From Phycisphaeraceae bacterium (GTDB lineage Bacteria > Planctomycetota > Phycisphaerae > Phycisphaerales > Zrk34), in NCBI GenBank assembly GCA_028282805.1, contig JANQHD010000054.1, forward strand, positions 88,816 through 152,815: a stretch of DNA of 64,000 bases, read 5' to 3'. The position numbers and the translations under genes are program-made. The notes below the pieces were generated by a model, which saw nothing but the letters and a program-made list of their open reading frames with translations, made no database searches and was not told the DNA's origin. This document shows, piece after piece, positions 17,695 through 26,757 of the stretch (positions within the stretch are counted from its first letter, which is position 1; each line of letters starts with the position of its first letter).

Positions 17695-17982
17695 TCAGAT
17701 CAGTTTCGGCAGCGCTTGGTCGACCTCGGGGAAGTACCGCCGGATCACGGCGCAATCGAACCTGGGCATGATCTGCGCGGGCGACTCGCGTTCGAGTAGA
17801 AACCGAAGCACCGCCCGCACGACCCGTTCCGGCGCGACCCGGCCGTGCGACCAGTGGTCGTAGTCGCGCCAGCCGAGCGTCACCGTGTACCGGTGCTCGG
17901 CGCCGTCGTCGCTCAGCTCGACGGTGAACGTCCAACCGCGCTCGTTGTCGACTTCCGTGAGGATGTTGATCGTGTGATCCAT
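17695..17982 (-). CDS. Small conserved-looking protein of unknown function
   Basis: The 95-residue protein (MDHTINILTEVDNERGWTFT at the start) has no recognised domain. It looks like a compact alpha/beta protein with an acidic N-terminal strand region (WTFTVELSDDGAEHRYTVTLGW), then a helical C-terminal half ending VDQALPKLI. It is transcribed opposite to its neighbours in the space between the histidine kinase and rsmB. Codon use and G+C match the surroundings, which supports it as a real gene. Confidence 0.6.
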   Translation of the reverse strand: MDHTINILTEVDNERGWTFTVELSDDGAEHRYTVTLGWRDYDHWSHGRVAPERVVRAVLRFLLERESPAQIMPRFDCAVIRRYFPEVDQALPKLI

Positions 17983-18005
17983 CGGCGGCGGTTACAATCG
18001 GTTGC

Positions 18006-19283
18006 GTGGCCAAGAGCATATCACAATCGAAATCGGTCAGCCCGGCCCGCGACGCGGCGGTTGACGCGGTGGTGAAACTGGTGCGCGGCGGGCCGACCCG
18101 GCCGATCGCGGTCGACACCGCGAAACTCGACGAGCGCGACGCGCGGTTGGCCGAGTCGATCTACCGCGTGTCGGTGGGGCGGTGGCTGACGATCGAGCGT
18201 GTGCTCAACACGTGCCTGTCGCAGCCGGACGTCGAGCCCGAGCTGCGCGCGGTGCTGGTCGTGGGCGCGGCTCAACTTTTGTTCATGGACCGGGTGCCCG
18301 CCCACGCCGTGGTCGACACGGCCGTGCAGCAGGCGCGCCACCGCTTGCGCGAGGGCGCCGCGAAGATGACCAACGCCGTGCTGCGCCGCGCCGCCGACAT
18401 GGTGCTCGAACGCCGCGCCGACGGCGGGTGGGGGCCGGCCAACAACCTCGTGCCGTGGCGCGGCGGGGCGATCCAACTGGCCAAGGCCGCGCTGATCAAG
18501 GCCAAAGACCCGGTGCGTTACCTGTCGCTGGCCACCAGCCACGACCGCCGGCTCGTCGCGGCGTGGGTCGAAACGTTCGGCCTCGACCACGCGATCGAAC
18601 TGCTCGGCCACAGCCACGTCGAACCCGTGACCTACCTGCACGGCCCCGAGGGGATCAAGCCGTGGCACGGCGGCGGGTTGGCCGAGAAGATCGGGTCGGC
18701 CGGCGATTGCTGGGTGCAGGACCCGACCGCCGCGCGCCCGGTCAAGGCCACGCGCGGCATGCGCTTCGAGCTGATCGTCGATTACTGCGCCGGGCTCGGC
18801 ACGAAGACCCGCCAGCTCGCGCAGGCGCACCCCAAGTCGCGCATCGTCGCGTCCGACACCGATGCGCCGCGGTTCGCCGAGCTGCGGCGCACGTTCGCCG
18901 ACCACGCGATGGTGTCGGTCGTCGAGCCCGAGGCGCTGTCGCCGCACACGGGCCGGGCGGATTTGTTGTTGCTGGACGTGCCGTGCTCGAACACGGGCGT
19001 GCTGGCGCGTCGGCCCGAGGCGCGGTACCGCTACACGCCGCGCCACCTCGACTCGCTCGAGCGGTTGCAGCGGCGGATCATCGCCGAGTCGTTGCCGTTG
19101 TTGAGCAAGCGGGGCAAGCTGCTGTACAGCACGTGCAGCATCGAGCCGCGCGAGAACGAGCGCATGGTCGAGTGGGCGGCGGAGGCGTTCGAGCTGACCA
19201 TCGAGCGCGACAAGCTCACCCTGCCGGCCGGTGAAGCCGACGCCTACCGCGACGGCGGGTACTACGCGATCCTCAACCGCTGA
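18006..19283 (+). CDS. rsmB: 16S rRNA m5C methyltransferase RsmB-like, with NusB domain
   Basis: The 425-residue protein has an N-terminal NusB-like helical domain (about 12-140) and a C-terminal RsmB/NOP methyltransferase domain. The SAM loop is DYCAGLGTKTRQLAQ; the two cysteines expected for C5 methylation are in LLLDVPCSNTGVLARRPEARY and LYSTCSIEPRENERMV. This arrangement is that of RsmB, which methylates C967 of 16S rRNA. Translation starts with GTG at 18006. It is divergent from the 95-residue gene and convergent with the sulfatase gene seven bases away. Confidence 0.9.
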   Translation: MAKSISQSKSVSPARDAAVDAVVKLVRGGPTRPIAVDTAKLDERDARLAESIYRVSVGRWLTIERVLNTCLSQPDVEPELRAVLVVGAAQLLFMDRVPAHAVVDTAVQQARHRLREGAAKMTNAVLRRAADMVLERRADGGWGPANNLVPWRGGAIQLAKAALIKAKDPVRYLSLATSHDRRLVAAWVETFGLDHAIELLGHSHVEPVTYLHGPEGIKPWHGGGLAEKIGSAGDCWVQDPTAARPVKATRGMRFELIVDYCAGLGTKTRQLAQAHPKSRIVASDTDAPRFAELRRTFADHAMVSVVEPEALSPHTGRADLLLLDVPCSNTGVLARRPEARYRYTPRHLDSLERLQRRIIAESLPLLSKRGKLLYSTCSIEPRENERMVEWAAEAFELTIERDKLTLPAGEADAYRDGGYYAILNR

Positions 19284-19290
19284 CGCGCGA

Positions 19291-20631
19291 TCACCAGCCG
19301 TCTTTGGCGCGTTCGGCCTTGTACTTCTCGACGAGCTTCAGCACCACGTCGCGCCGGTCTTGCGCGAGGTTCGTTTGTTCGTTCGGGTCGGCGGCGAGGT
19401 CGTACAGCTGCCACGGTTTGTGGGCGCCGTTGCGCACGATCTTCCAGTCGCCGTCGCGCAGCGCTTCCCAGCGGCGTGGGCCCCACACCCAGTAAATCGT
19501 GCGCGGCGCGGGCTTGTGTTCGGCGTCGACCAACATCGGCCAGACGTTTTGCCCGTCCCACGCGGGGTCTTGCTCGGGTTTGTAACCGACCACGCCGGCG
19601 AGCGTGGGCATCCAGTCGACGGCGTGCATCGGCGTCGTCAGCTTGTGCGCGGGAAGCTTGCCGGGGTAGTTGATCAGCGCCGGCACGCGGATGCCGCCTT
19701 CGTAGGCGGTGGTCTTGCCGCCGCGCAGCGGGGCGTTCGAGCTGAATCCCTTAGCCAGCTTCGTGTCGGGCGGCGGGTAGTTGCCGCCGGGGTATGCGCC
19801 GGCGATGCCGCCGTTGTCCGACGTGAACACGATGATCGTGCGCTTGCGTTGGCCGGTCTTTTCCAGGGCCTCGACCATCCGCCCGACCGCCGCGTCCATG
19901 TGCGACACCGCCGCGGCGAACAGCCGGCGGTCCGGGTCGGCGATGTGCTTGTTGAGGTGGTGCCACTTCGTGTCGCCCTCGATCAGCGGCGTGTGCACGG
20001 CATGAAACGGCACGTAAAAAAACCACGGCTCGCCCCGGTGTTCGTTGATCCACCTGACCGCCTCGTTGGCCGTCAGGTCGGTCACGTGCCCCACCTCGGT
20101 GATGAACTCGTGGTTGCGGTGCCAGGTCTGTGTGTACTCGGGCCGGTTCAGGCGGTAGCGGTGGTCGTACATGCCGACCGCGCCGGCGAGCGAGCCGTGC
20201 GAGTAGTCGAAGCCGTGGTGGTTCGGGCCCCACTTCGGCAGCGAACCCATGTGCCATTTGCCCGACATGCCGGTCGCGTAGCCCATCGACTTGAACATGT
20301 GCGCCATGGTCAGCGTGCCGATGGCGTACGACCGCTCGTTGCTCGCCTGCGTGCAGTGCTTGCCGAACCGGCTGGGGTAACGCCCGGTCATCAACGCCAC
20401 ACGCGTCGGCGTGCACTGCGGCTGCACGTAGTGCGCATCGAGCTCGACGCCCGCCCTGGCCAGCGCGTCGAGGTTCGGCGTGCGCAGCTCGGGGTTGTGG
20501 TAGCCGATGTCGTTCCAGCCCTGGTCGTCGGAAACGATGAACAGCACGTTGGGCTTGCCGGCAGCGGTCCCGGCCCACACGCCACAGCTCATCGACACCA
20601 CCACGCACGCGATCACGCATATCGTTTTCAT
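19291..20631 (-). CDS. Exported sulfatase (formylglycine type)
   Basis: The 446-residue protein has a signal peptide (ICVIACVVVSMSCGVWAG) and the sulfatase core. PNVLFIVSDDQGWNDIGYHN supplies metal ligands. CTPTR, in QPQCTPTRVALMTGRYPSRF, is the C-x-P-x-R site where cysteine becomes formylglycine. GKWHMG and the FTSDNGG metal site follow. It probably removes sulfate from algal polysaccharides or similar esters, but the substrate class cannot be read from sequence. A formylglycine-generating enzyme would be needed and is not encoded here. Many sulfatases are a hallmark of marine planctomycetes. Confidence 0.95.
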   Translation of the reverse strand: MKTICVIACVVVSMSCGVWAGTAAGKPNVLFIVSDDQGWNDIGYHNPELRTPNLDALARAGVELDAHYVQPQCTPTRVALMTGRYPSRFGKHCTQASNERSYAIGTLTMAHMFKSMGYATGMSGKWHMGSLPKWGPNHHGFDYSHGSLAGAVGMYDHRYRLNRPEYTQTWHRNHEFITEVGHVTDLTANEAVRWINEHRGEPWFFYVPFHAVHTPLIEGDTKWHHLNKHIADPDRRLFAAAVSHMDAAVGRMVEALEKTGQRKRTIIVFTSDNGGIAGAYPGGNYPPPDTKLAKGFSSNAPLRGGKTTAYEGGIRVPALINYPGKLPAHKLTTPMHAVDWMPTLAGVVGYKPEQDPAWDGQNVWPMLVDAEHKPAPRTIYWVWGPRRWEALRDGDWKIVRNGAHKPWQLYDLAADPNEQTNLAQDRRDVVLKLVEKYKAERAKDGW

Positions 20632-20886
20632 GCTCCGATTGTATGGCCCCGCGCCGATCGCACAAAGATTTGCACGCGCGTCCGACACCAAGCCGGACCG
20701 GAGCGCAGCGCAGGTCCGGATCTCACCCCCGTTCGGTTTGTAACGATCGTGCGGCCTGTGACGGTCGTTCCGCCCGCCCGCCGCGTTCCCGGCGGCCCCG
20801 GCGCAGTTCGCTTGGATCGCCCGGCCGTTCGATTCGATGCAGATTCAGTGCGTTTGTGCGCCGTGATCGCCACGGAGGAGGGCCCC

Positions 20887-21372
20887 ATGCCTCGGGGACG
20901 GAATCGATGCAACCCGCCCGCGCATCGCTGCGCGTTCAGCCTGCTCGAGCTGGTGATTATTCTGGTGACGATCGCGCTGCTGTCGGCGATTGCCGTGCCG
21001 CGGTACGCCGATGCGCTGGTGCGGTACCGCGTCAACCTCGCCGCCGACCGCGTGATGCGCGACCTGCAATGGGCGGCGGCGCACGCCAAGGCCACCGGGG
21101 CCGACGTGGTGTTGGCGTTCGACCTCGCGGACAACGCGTACACCTCCGCCGAGCTCGATGACCCCGATCAGCCCGGCTCCGGTTACGCCGTGGCGCTCGG
21201 CGAACCGCCTTACGAAGCCGCGATCACCGCCGCCGACTTCGCCGGCAGCGCCCAGGTCACGTTCAATGGCTACGGCACGCCGTCGGCGTCGGGTTTCATC
21301 GCCGTGACGGTCGGCGATCGCACACAAAAGGTCACGCTCGACGCGGCGACCGGCGAGGTGAGCATCCCATGA
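20887..21372 (+). CDS. Type II secretion/pilus pseudopilin (GspH/FimT-like)
   Basis: The 161-residue protein has a type III prepilin signal: a basic leader, then CAFSLLELVIILVTIALLSA, with cleavage expected before Phe and Glu at +5. The globular part is short, with an AAAHAKATGADVVLAFDLA segment as in GspH-like minor pseudopilins. The ATG at 20887 follows GGAGGAGGG. Its stop overlaps the next start in ATGA, so it heads a four-gene translationally coupled cluster. The divergent spacer to the sulfatase gene (20632-20886) should contain the promoter. Confidence 0.85.
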   Translation: MPRGRNRCNPPAHRCAFSLLELVIILVTIALLSAIAVPRYADALVRYRVNLAADRVMRDLQWAAAHAKATGADVVLAFDLADNAYTSAELDDPDQPGSGYAVALGEPPYEAAITAADFAGSAQVTFNGYGTPSASGFIAVTVGDRTQKVTLDAATGEVSIP

Positions 21373-23024
21373 CGTTGACCCGAAACAATCCGCCCGCCCG
21401 CCGCGCGCTCGGCTACACGCTGGTCGAGGCGACCGTCGCCATCGCGGTGATGAGCGTGCTGCTGGTGGCGATCGGTTCCGTGCTCGCCATGGCGATGCAA
21501 GCCGTGCCGTCGGCCGACGACCCGCTGCTGACCCGCCTCGAAACCACGCAGGCGCTCCAGCAGATCGCCGACGAGTTCCAGTTCGCCACACACATCGTCG
21601 CGCAGACCCCTAACGCCATCACGTTCTCCGTGCCCGATCGCACGGGCGACGGAGCGCCCGACACCATCGCCTACTCGTGGTCCGGCAACCCCGGCAGCCC
21701 CCTGACGCGCATGATCAACAACAGCGCGGCCACGGTGGTCGTGGCGGACGTGCACTCCCTCGGCCTGAACCTGATCAAAACCAACGTCGTCGAGACGTAC
21801 CCCGGGCTGCTGGTCCCGTCGGCCGAACAACAGCTCAGCACCCACCTCGGCAACAGCAATGCGAACGACCAAACGGTCACCCAAGACAACTGGCACGGCC
21901 AGTCGTTCACCCCCGTGTTCCCTGCGGAAGCGGTCGCCTGGCGGGTCAGCCGTGTGCGCTTCGTGGCCAGGCGGGTCGACATCCCAACCAGTAACCTGTT
22001 CGTGCAATTGTGGCCCGCCGACGCCGCCGGTCGCCCGATCGGCGGTGCCGTGGTGCAGGAAACCGTCCACGAGTCCAGCCTTCCCGCCTCGATGCAGTGG
22101 CACGAGGTGACCATCGGTTCGCCCCTGCGGTTCAACCCGGGTGATTCGGCTTGCCTGGTCTTGGCCGAGAACGACCTGGCCGGTTACGCGGCCTCTGTTC
22201 GGACCGATGCGGGTGCGGGCCCGGGTTACGTATACACCGGCAACGCTGGCAATTCATGGAGCTTCGATCACGGATCGGCTCTCCAGCACGAGTTTGTGGG
22301 CGTCTACTTCACCCCCGGGCCGGACCAGACGTTGGCCCGATCCTATGTCACCCGCGCCCGCTTGGCACTTACGACCGGCGACCTGGCCGAAGCCCACGAA
22401 GTGACCGTCCGCCCGCTCAACCAACCCGAACTGCTCAGCCGATACTGGCGCCTCGACTTCGACGGCGACCCCACCGCGGTCGATGCCAACGGCGACGGGC
22501 AAGGCGACTGGACCACCGCCAACGGCCAGCCGTTCGACACCGGCGACCTGAGCGATGGCGTGTGGTGCCCCACGAGCACCGACCCCGCGATCGATAGCCA
22601 CCCCGACTGCGATTTTGACGAGCCGACGACCGTGGACGTGCGCTTCCGCGCGACGGGCACGGGCTCGGCCGCGACCGTGTGGGTCAACGCCGACCACGGC
22701 GGCGGCAAGTGCGCCACGATCGTCGCCACGCTCACGAAGCAGCCCGGCTCGCAAACGCTGGCCGTCTCCAACATGACCGCGCTGCACCACCCCGCGTTGC
22801 TCGCCAGCGTCCCCGACCTGTCCCCCGGCATGGTCGAGCTGCGCCTGCTGATCGACCCCGACGCCAACACCATCAACGTCCGCGTCAACGGCGCCGACGC
22901 CGGCACCTACGGCTACGCACGCAGCCTGGCCTACGCCAGCCAGCCCTACATCCGCCTGTTCAGCTCCAACGGCAAGGTCGTGTTCGACGAGCTGAAGGTG
23001 CGCGTGGGAGGCACGGGCGGATGA
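21369..23024 (+). CDS. Large pseudopilin-like protein with C-terminal beta-rich region
   Basis: The 551-residue protein has a prepilin signal (LGYTLVEATVAIAVMSVLLV, cleavage after Gly) but is far longer than ordinary minor pilins. Residues about 120-320 and 350-550 are beta-rich. They include a segment rich in Asp and Gly (DGDPTAVDANGDGQGDW) that looks calcium-binding, and a C-terminal region resembling a concanavalin-like lectin fold (VELRLLIDPDANTINVRVNG). I do not recognise a named family. It overlaps both neighbours by ATGA and should be displayed at the tip or base of a pseudopilus, which is inference. Confidence 0.75.
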   Translation: MTLTRNNPPARRALGYTLVEATVAIAVMSVLLVAIGSVLAMAMQAVPSADDPLLTRLETTQALQQIADEFQFATHIVAQTPNAITFSVPDRTGDGAPDTIAYSWSGNPGSPLTRMINNSAATVVVADVHSLGLNLIKTNVVETYPGLLVPSAEQQLSTHLGNSNANDQTVTQDNWHGQSFTPVFPAEAVAWRVSRVRFVARRVDIPTSNLFVQLWPADAAGRPIGGAVVQETVHESSLPASMQWHEVTIGSPLRFNPGDSACLVLAENDLAGYAASVRTDAGAGPGYVYTGNAGNSWSFDHGSALQHEFVGVYFTPGPDQTLARSYVTRARLALTTGDLAEAHEVTVRPLNQPELLSRYWRLDFDGDPTAVDANGDGQGDWTTANGQPFDTGDLSDGVWCPTSTDPAIDSHPDCDFDEPTTVDVRFRATGTGSAATVWVNADHGGGKCATIVATLTKQPGSQTLAVSNMTALHHPALLASVPDLSPGMVELRLLIDPDANTINVRVNGADAGTYGYARSLAYASQPYIRLFSSNGKVVFDELKVRVGGTGG

Positions 23025-23557
23025 CCCACACACCGACCCATCGTCGCCGCCGGGGCTTCACGCTCGTCGAGGCGGTCATCTGCATCGGCATCGTCGGCGT
23101 CATGGTCGCGCCCACGCTGTACGTGGTCGGCGCTTCACGCACGACGCGCCTGCGCAGCGAGAACCACGCCCGCGCCGCCAGCCTCGCCGATGCGCTGCTC
23201 GCCGAGGTCATGGCCAAGCCGTACGCCGACCCTGATTCGCCCCACGCGCCGCTCGGGCCCAACGGCGGCGAGGGCTCCGGCGGCGGCCGGCTGAACTTCG
23301 ACGACGTCGACGACTTCGACGGCTGGAACGCCTCGCCACCGATCCGCCCCAACGGCGCACCGATCGGCGGCGTCGGCGGCCTGACGCGCTGCGTATCGGT
23401 GGGGTACGTTTCACCCGATGACATGGACACGTACGTGCCGACCGACACCGGCCTCAAGCGGATCACCGTCGTCGTCAAACGCGGCGATGCGGTGCTGGCC
23501 GAGCTCAACGCCCTGCGCACCAGCGCCCGGCCCGACCCGCAGAGCGAACTGGAGTAA
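23021..23557 (+). CDS. Minor pseudopilin (GspI/PilV-like)
   Basis: The 178-residue protein has a leader rich in arginine (THRRRR) followed by GFTLVEAVICIGIVGVMVAP, a clear prepilin methylation/cleavage site. Its organisation and position between two other pseudopilins suggest a GspI/PilV-type role. The middle region (residues 64-110) is rich in Gly, Pro and Asp. Its start overlaps the previous stop (ATGA). Confidence 0.85.
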   Translation: MTHTPTHRRRRGFTLVEAVICIGIVGVMVAPTLYVVGASRTTRLRSENHARAASLADALLAEVMAKPYADPDSPHAPLGPNGGEGSGGGRLNFDDVDDFDGWNASPPIRPNGAPIGGVGGLTRCVSVGYVSPDDMDTYVPTDTGLKRITVVVKRGDAVLAELNALRTSARPDPQSELE

Positions 23558-23560
23558 GCG

Positions 23561-24511
23561 ATGAACCGACCACGCCACCAAACGAGGCCGAACCGGCGCC
23601 GCGGCGGGGCGTACATCCTCGTGCTCGGGGTGGCGATGCTGCTGGCCGTGCTCGGCATGGCGGGCATGATGTCGGCGCGCGTCACCCACCGGCAGGCCAC
23701 CGTCGGCTCCAGCGCCACCGATGCGATGCGCCTGGCCGAGTCGGCCGTCGAGCTGGCGCTGCACGAAATGGCCGGCGACCCGGGCTGGCGGGACAACCAC
23801 GCCTCCGGCGAGTGGGCCGCGCCCAAGCCGATCGGCGGCGGCAGCGTGTGGTACGCGCTGGTCGACGTGGGCGACGGCGATCTGGCCAATGACCCGGACG
23901 ACCCGGTCCGCATCTACGGCCGGGCCGAGCGCGGTGGCAGCGCCCGCATCATCCGCGCCGATGTCGATGTCAGCACCGTCGAGGGGGTGGTCGGCCTGAC
24001 CAACGGCGGCTTCGAGAGCGGCACCGCGCCGTGGTTCACCTACCAGGACTCCGGCGTCGTGATGCCCTGGACCACCGCCCCTCACGGCGGCAGCCAGAAC
24101 GTGATCGTGACCGGCCGCGCCTCGCCCCAGACGTCGCTGGCACAGGACGTGACCGACCAGTTGCAGAACGGCCAGTCGTACAACCTGCGGGCCTACGTGC
24201 AGACGGTTCATTTCTGGGGGGCGACGGTCGTGGGCCTGGCCATCGAATCCGACGACGGGCCCGACCAGCAGTTCACCGTGACCGGCCCGGCCGGCGTGCT
24301 GCCGATTTGGGGCGAGGTGTCGGGCACGGTGACGCCCACCTGGGATGGCGAATTGTTGCAAGCGTATTTCTTCGTCCAGTACACCGAGAGCAACGTGGAC
24401 TTCATGGTCGACGACGCGTCGATGTCGGCCGAGGCGGCCAGCACGTTCGAGGTCGATCACGGGTCGTGGCGGCGCGTGCTGGTGCAAGACGCGCCCGCCC
24501 TGAGCGATTAG
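23561..24511 (+). CDS. PilX/GspK-like protein with carbohydrate-binding-like domain
   Basis: The 316-residue protein has an N-terminal GGAYILVLGVAMLLAVLGMAG segment without the usual TLVE site, as in PilX- or GspK-like minor components that have alanine- or glycine-led helices. A first region of about 100 residues follows. Residues about 145-295 resemble a jelly-roll CBM domain (LTNGGFESGTAPWFTY start, then SYNLRAYVQT, VDFMVDDASM). The terminal operon gene is followed by a strong terminator. The carbohydrate-binding assignment is by fold pattern only. Confidence 0.7.
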   Translation: MNRPRHQTRPNRRRGGAYILVLGVAMLLAVLGMAGMMSARVTHRQATVGSSATDAMRLAESAVELALHEMAGDPGWRDNHASGEWAAPKPIGGGSVWYALVDVGDGDLANDPDDPVRIYGRAERGGSARIIRADVDVSTVEGVVGLTNGGFESGTAPWFTYQDSGVVMPWTTAPHGGSQNVIVTGRASPQTSLAQDVTDQLQNGQSYNLRAYVQTVHFWGATVVGLAIESDDGPDQQFTVTGPAGVLPIWGEVSGTVTPTWDGELLQAYFFVQYTESNVDFMVDDASMSAEAASTFEVDHGSWRRVLVQDAPALSD

Positions 24512-24536
24512 CACAAATGAAAAAGCTCACTTACGG

Positions 24537-24568
24537 AAAAGCCCACCCATGGCCATGGGTGGGCTTTG
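24537..24568. terminator. Bidirectional terminator between the pseudopilin operon and xerC
   Basis: A perfect 24-base palindrome at 24541-24564 is flanked by four A on the left and TTTGTT on the right. It can terminate the pseudopilin operon on the plus strand and the xerC operon on the minus strand. Confidence 0.85.
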
Positions 24569-24592
24569 TTGAGCAAACGGTTGCGGCGCGGC

Positions 24593-25573
24593 TCACGACG
24601 CCCGCGGGTGGGCTTGGTCGTAGGCGTCGCGCATGCGCTGGGTGGTCAGGTGGGTGTAGACCTGCGTGGTGCTCAGCGACTGGTGGCCGAGCAGCTCTTG
24701 CACGCTGCGCAGGTCGGCGCCGTTGTCGAGCAGGTGGGTGGCGAAACTGTGGCGGAGGGTGTGGGGGCTGATGTCCGGGTCGAGGCCCGCCTCGGCGAGG
24801 TACTTGTCGAGCTTGCGGCGGACCGACCGGCTGGACAGGCGGCCGCCGGACTTGTTGATGAACAGCGGCGTGGGCTGGCCGGCCTCGAACTGCGACTTGA
24901 CCGCGGCGAAGCGCGGGTCGGCGGTGAGGGTGGCGATGTAGTGGTGGATGGCGCGCAGGGCGTGCGAGCCGAGCGGCACGATGCGCTCCTTCTTGCCCTT
25001 GCCGCGGATGGTCAGGGCCTCGCCGATCTCGTCCATGTCGGCCCGGTCGAGCTCGACCAGCTCGCTGACCCGGATGCCCGTGGAGTAGAGGGTTTCGAGG
25101 ATGGCCCGGTCACGCGCGCCCAGCGAGGTCTTGTCGTTGGGCGTGGCCAGCAGGCGTTCGACCTGCTCGACGCTGATCGCCTTGGGCAGCCGCTTGGCCT
25201 GCTTGGGCGTGCGGATCAGCAGCATGGGGTTGGCCTCGGACTTGCCGACGCGCGCCAGGTACTTGTAGAAGCTGCGCAACGTGGCGATCTTGCGCGCCAT
25301 GGTCGAGGCGGAGTACTCGAACTCGTCGAGGTGCGCCAGGAACCGGCGGATCAGCAGCGCGTCGGCGGTGGTCATGGTCGTCTGCACCCGCTCGATGGTG
25401 GCCGCGCCGCCGTTGCCCGCCGAATCGGATTCGGCCTCGGCCTCGTTGGTGAGGAACTCGGCGAACTGCCGCAGGTCCGCCCCGTAACACCGCGCGGTGT
25501 AGGGGCTGAAGTGGCGCTCGAGGCGCAGGTAATCGAGGAATTGATTGATGACCGGGACTTCGATGTTATCCAT
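24593..25573 (-). CDS. xerC: Tyrosine recombinase XerC/XerD
   Basis: The 326-residue recombinase has an N-terminal SAM-like core-binding domain and a catalytic domain with Arg in LYSTGIRVSELVELD, Lys in GKGKKERIVPLG, HTLRHSFATHL (His-x-x-Arg), LGHQSLSTTQVYTHL (His/Tyr nucleophile). This is the XerC/D family that resolves chromosome dimers at dif. An unusual Glu/Ser/Gly-rich insertion of about 20 residues (about 46-65) lies in the N-terminal domain. The ATG at 25573 overlaps the preceding gene by eight bases; another ATG seven codons upstream is possible. Which of XerC or XerD it is cannot be decided here. Confidence 0.88.
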   Translation of the reverse strand: MDNIEVPVINQFLDYLRLERHFSPYTARCYGADLRQFAEFLTNEAEAESDSAGNGGAATIERVQTTMTTADALLIRRFLAHLDEFEYSASTMARKIATLRSFYKYLARVGKSEANPMLLIRTPKQAKRLPKAISVEQVERLLATPNDKTSLGARDRAILETLYSTGIRVSELVELDRADMDEIGEALTIRGKGKKERIVPLGSHALRAIHHYIATLTADPRFAAVKSQFEAGQPTPLFINKSGGRLSSRSVRRKLDKYLAEAGLDPDISPHTLRHSFATHLLDNGADLRSVQELLGHQSLSTTQVYTHLTTQRMRDAYDQAHPRAS

Positions 25574-25844
25574 GGTGTCGCTCCGTCTGCTCATTGCTGG
25601 CCTTGCCCTCCGTGGGCGGGTCGGTTTGGCGTTCGAGTTCGGCGCTGATCCGCACGCCCATCTGGTGGCAGAGCACCGCGGCGTCGAACCAGTCGAAGTT
25701 CGTGTTCTGATCACGCGCCGCGTCGGCGATCTGCGACAACACCTCACGCTCGCCGCCGGGCGTGTAGCGGAACACCCAGCGCTGGCCGTGCTTGACCAGC
25801 TCCAGCTGCTTCGGTGCGGTGGTTGTCGTCTTGCTCGACGGCAT
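25566..25844 (-). CDS. Small protein of unknown function upstream of xerC
   Basis: The 92-residue protein has a basic N-terminus rich in Thr/Lys, then LELVKHGQRWVFRYTPGGERE and DWFDAAVLCHQMGVRISAEL, and an acidic tail. No named domain is recognised. Its stop codon lies inside the start of xerC, so the two are translationally coupled. The strand, codon use and coupling support a real gene. No signal peptide or membrane segment is present. Confidence 0.6.
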   Translation of the reverse strand: MPSSKTTTTAPKQLELVKHGQRWVFRYTPGGEREVLSQIADAARDQNTNFDWFDAAVLCHQMGVRISAELERQTDPPTEGKASNEQTERHHG

Positions 25845-25895
25845 CGGCTTACTCGCGGCCCCTGCGTCGGGGCGGCTTAGCCGAACCTCGAACGG

Positions 25896-26660
25896 TCAGG
25901 GGCGGTTGGTCACGGCTTCGATCTGCCGGCCCCCGGTCAGGCGCTGCCACTCAGCGCTGAACAGGCGGCGGGTCAGCTCGTGACTGACAAACTCGCTGTA
26001 CAGGTCCATGTTGAGCAGGTAACGCCGGTTGCCCGACGGGCTGTCGTCGGGCGTGCGGCCCTTGGCGAACGCCATCAGCCGGTACATCACGTCGCCGTTG
26101 GCCGCGTCGAAGTAACCGCCGGCCGAGCTGACGGGCTGGTCGTAACGCACCGTGCCCTGGGGCAGCCTGTCGCTCGCCGCGTAGGTCAGCGACCGGCTGT
26201 CGATCCCCGTGCCGCGGTAGACGCCGCGCTTGGCGTACAGCTGGACCTGGGCGCCGATCTTCGGCGGTTCGTAGGGGTCCCACGCCGTGATGGTGCCCAC
26301 GACCAGGCCGTCGGCGCCGAGCGTCTGCATCAGGCCCATCGCGTCGGCGACGGTGTTGACCTCCCGCAGCTTCATCGCCGACATCGCGGCAAACACCCGG
26401 TTGACCGGCAGCACGGTGACGCCCTCGACCTGTTGCACCTGCTGGGCCATGCGGTCGGCCATCGCCGCCGAGTCGACCAGCGACGTGCCCGACTCGTTGC
26501 GGAACGGCACGACGGCCCAGACCTTGGGGCCCGGGTAGGGGCTGGTCAGCGTGGTGGGGCGTTCGATACGCTTCGCACACCCAACCAGGCTCACCGACAC
26601 CACCATCGCCGCGACCGCGAGGCACAGCGTCCTGCTCAAGTAGACCTTTTCACTTGTCAT
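25896..26660 (-). CDS. Envelope lipoprotein (CsgG/GNA1162-like)
   Basis: The 254-residue protein has a lipoprotein signal ending VSVSLVGCAKR (lipobox LVGC). The mature part has KVWAVVPFRNESG and AMADRMAQQVQQVEGVTVLPV, which resemble the start of CsgG/DUF799-type envelope proteins, followed by GADGLVVGTITAWDPYEPPKIG. An ATG at 26660 is chosen; an in-frame ATG at 26675 is the alternative. It lies between the TolB-like gene and the small gene preceding xerC on the same strand, so it probably acts in the periplasm near the TolB-like protein. Confidence 0.65.
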   Translation of the reverse strand: MTSEKVYLSRTLCLAVAAMVVSVSLVGCAKRIERPTTLTSPYPGPKVWAVVPFRNESGTSLVDSAAMADRMAQQVQQVEGVTVLPVNRVFAAMSAMKLREVNTVADAMGLMQTLGADGLVVGTITAWDPYEPPKIGAQVQLYAKRGVYRGTGIDSRSLTYAASDRLPQGTVRYDQPVSSAGGYFDAANGDVMYRLMAFAKGRTPDDSPSGNRRYLLNMDLYSEFVSHELTRRLFSAEWQRLTGGRQIEAVTNRP

Positions 26661-26694
26661 GGCGTCCTGCCGCATGGATGAGCTCCGCCCATCG

Positions 26695-26757
26695 AGTATC
26701 GGGGCTCGGGTTTCGGGGCTCGGGCGTGACACCCGGAACCCGATACCCGGAACCCGG
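26695..26757. repeat. Inverted GGGTTTCGGGGCTCGGG-type repeat
   Basis: This 63-base stretch contains two rightward CGGGGCTCGGG units and two leftward ACCCGG(AA) units that can fold back on each other. It fills the space between the TolB-like gene and the lipoprotein gene. It may be a REP-like element or a weak terminator without a U-tract. Confidence 0.45.
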
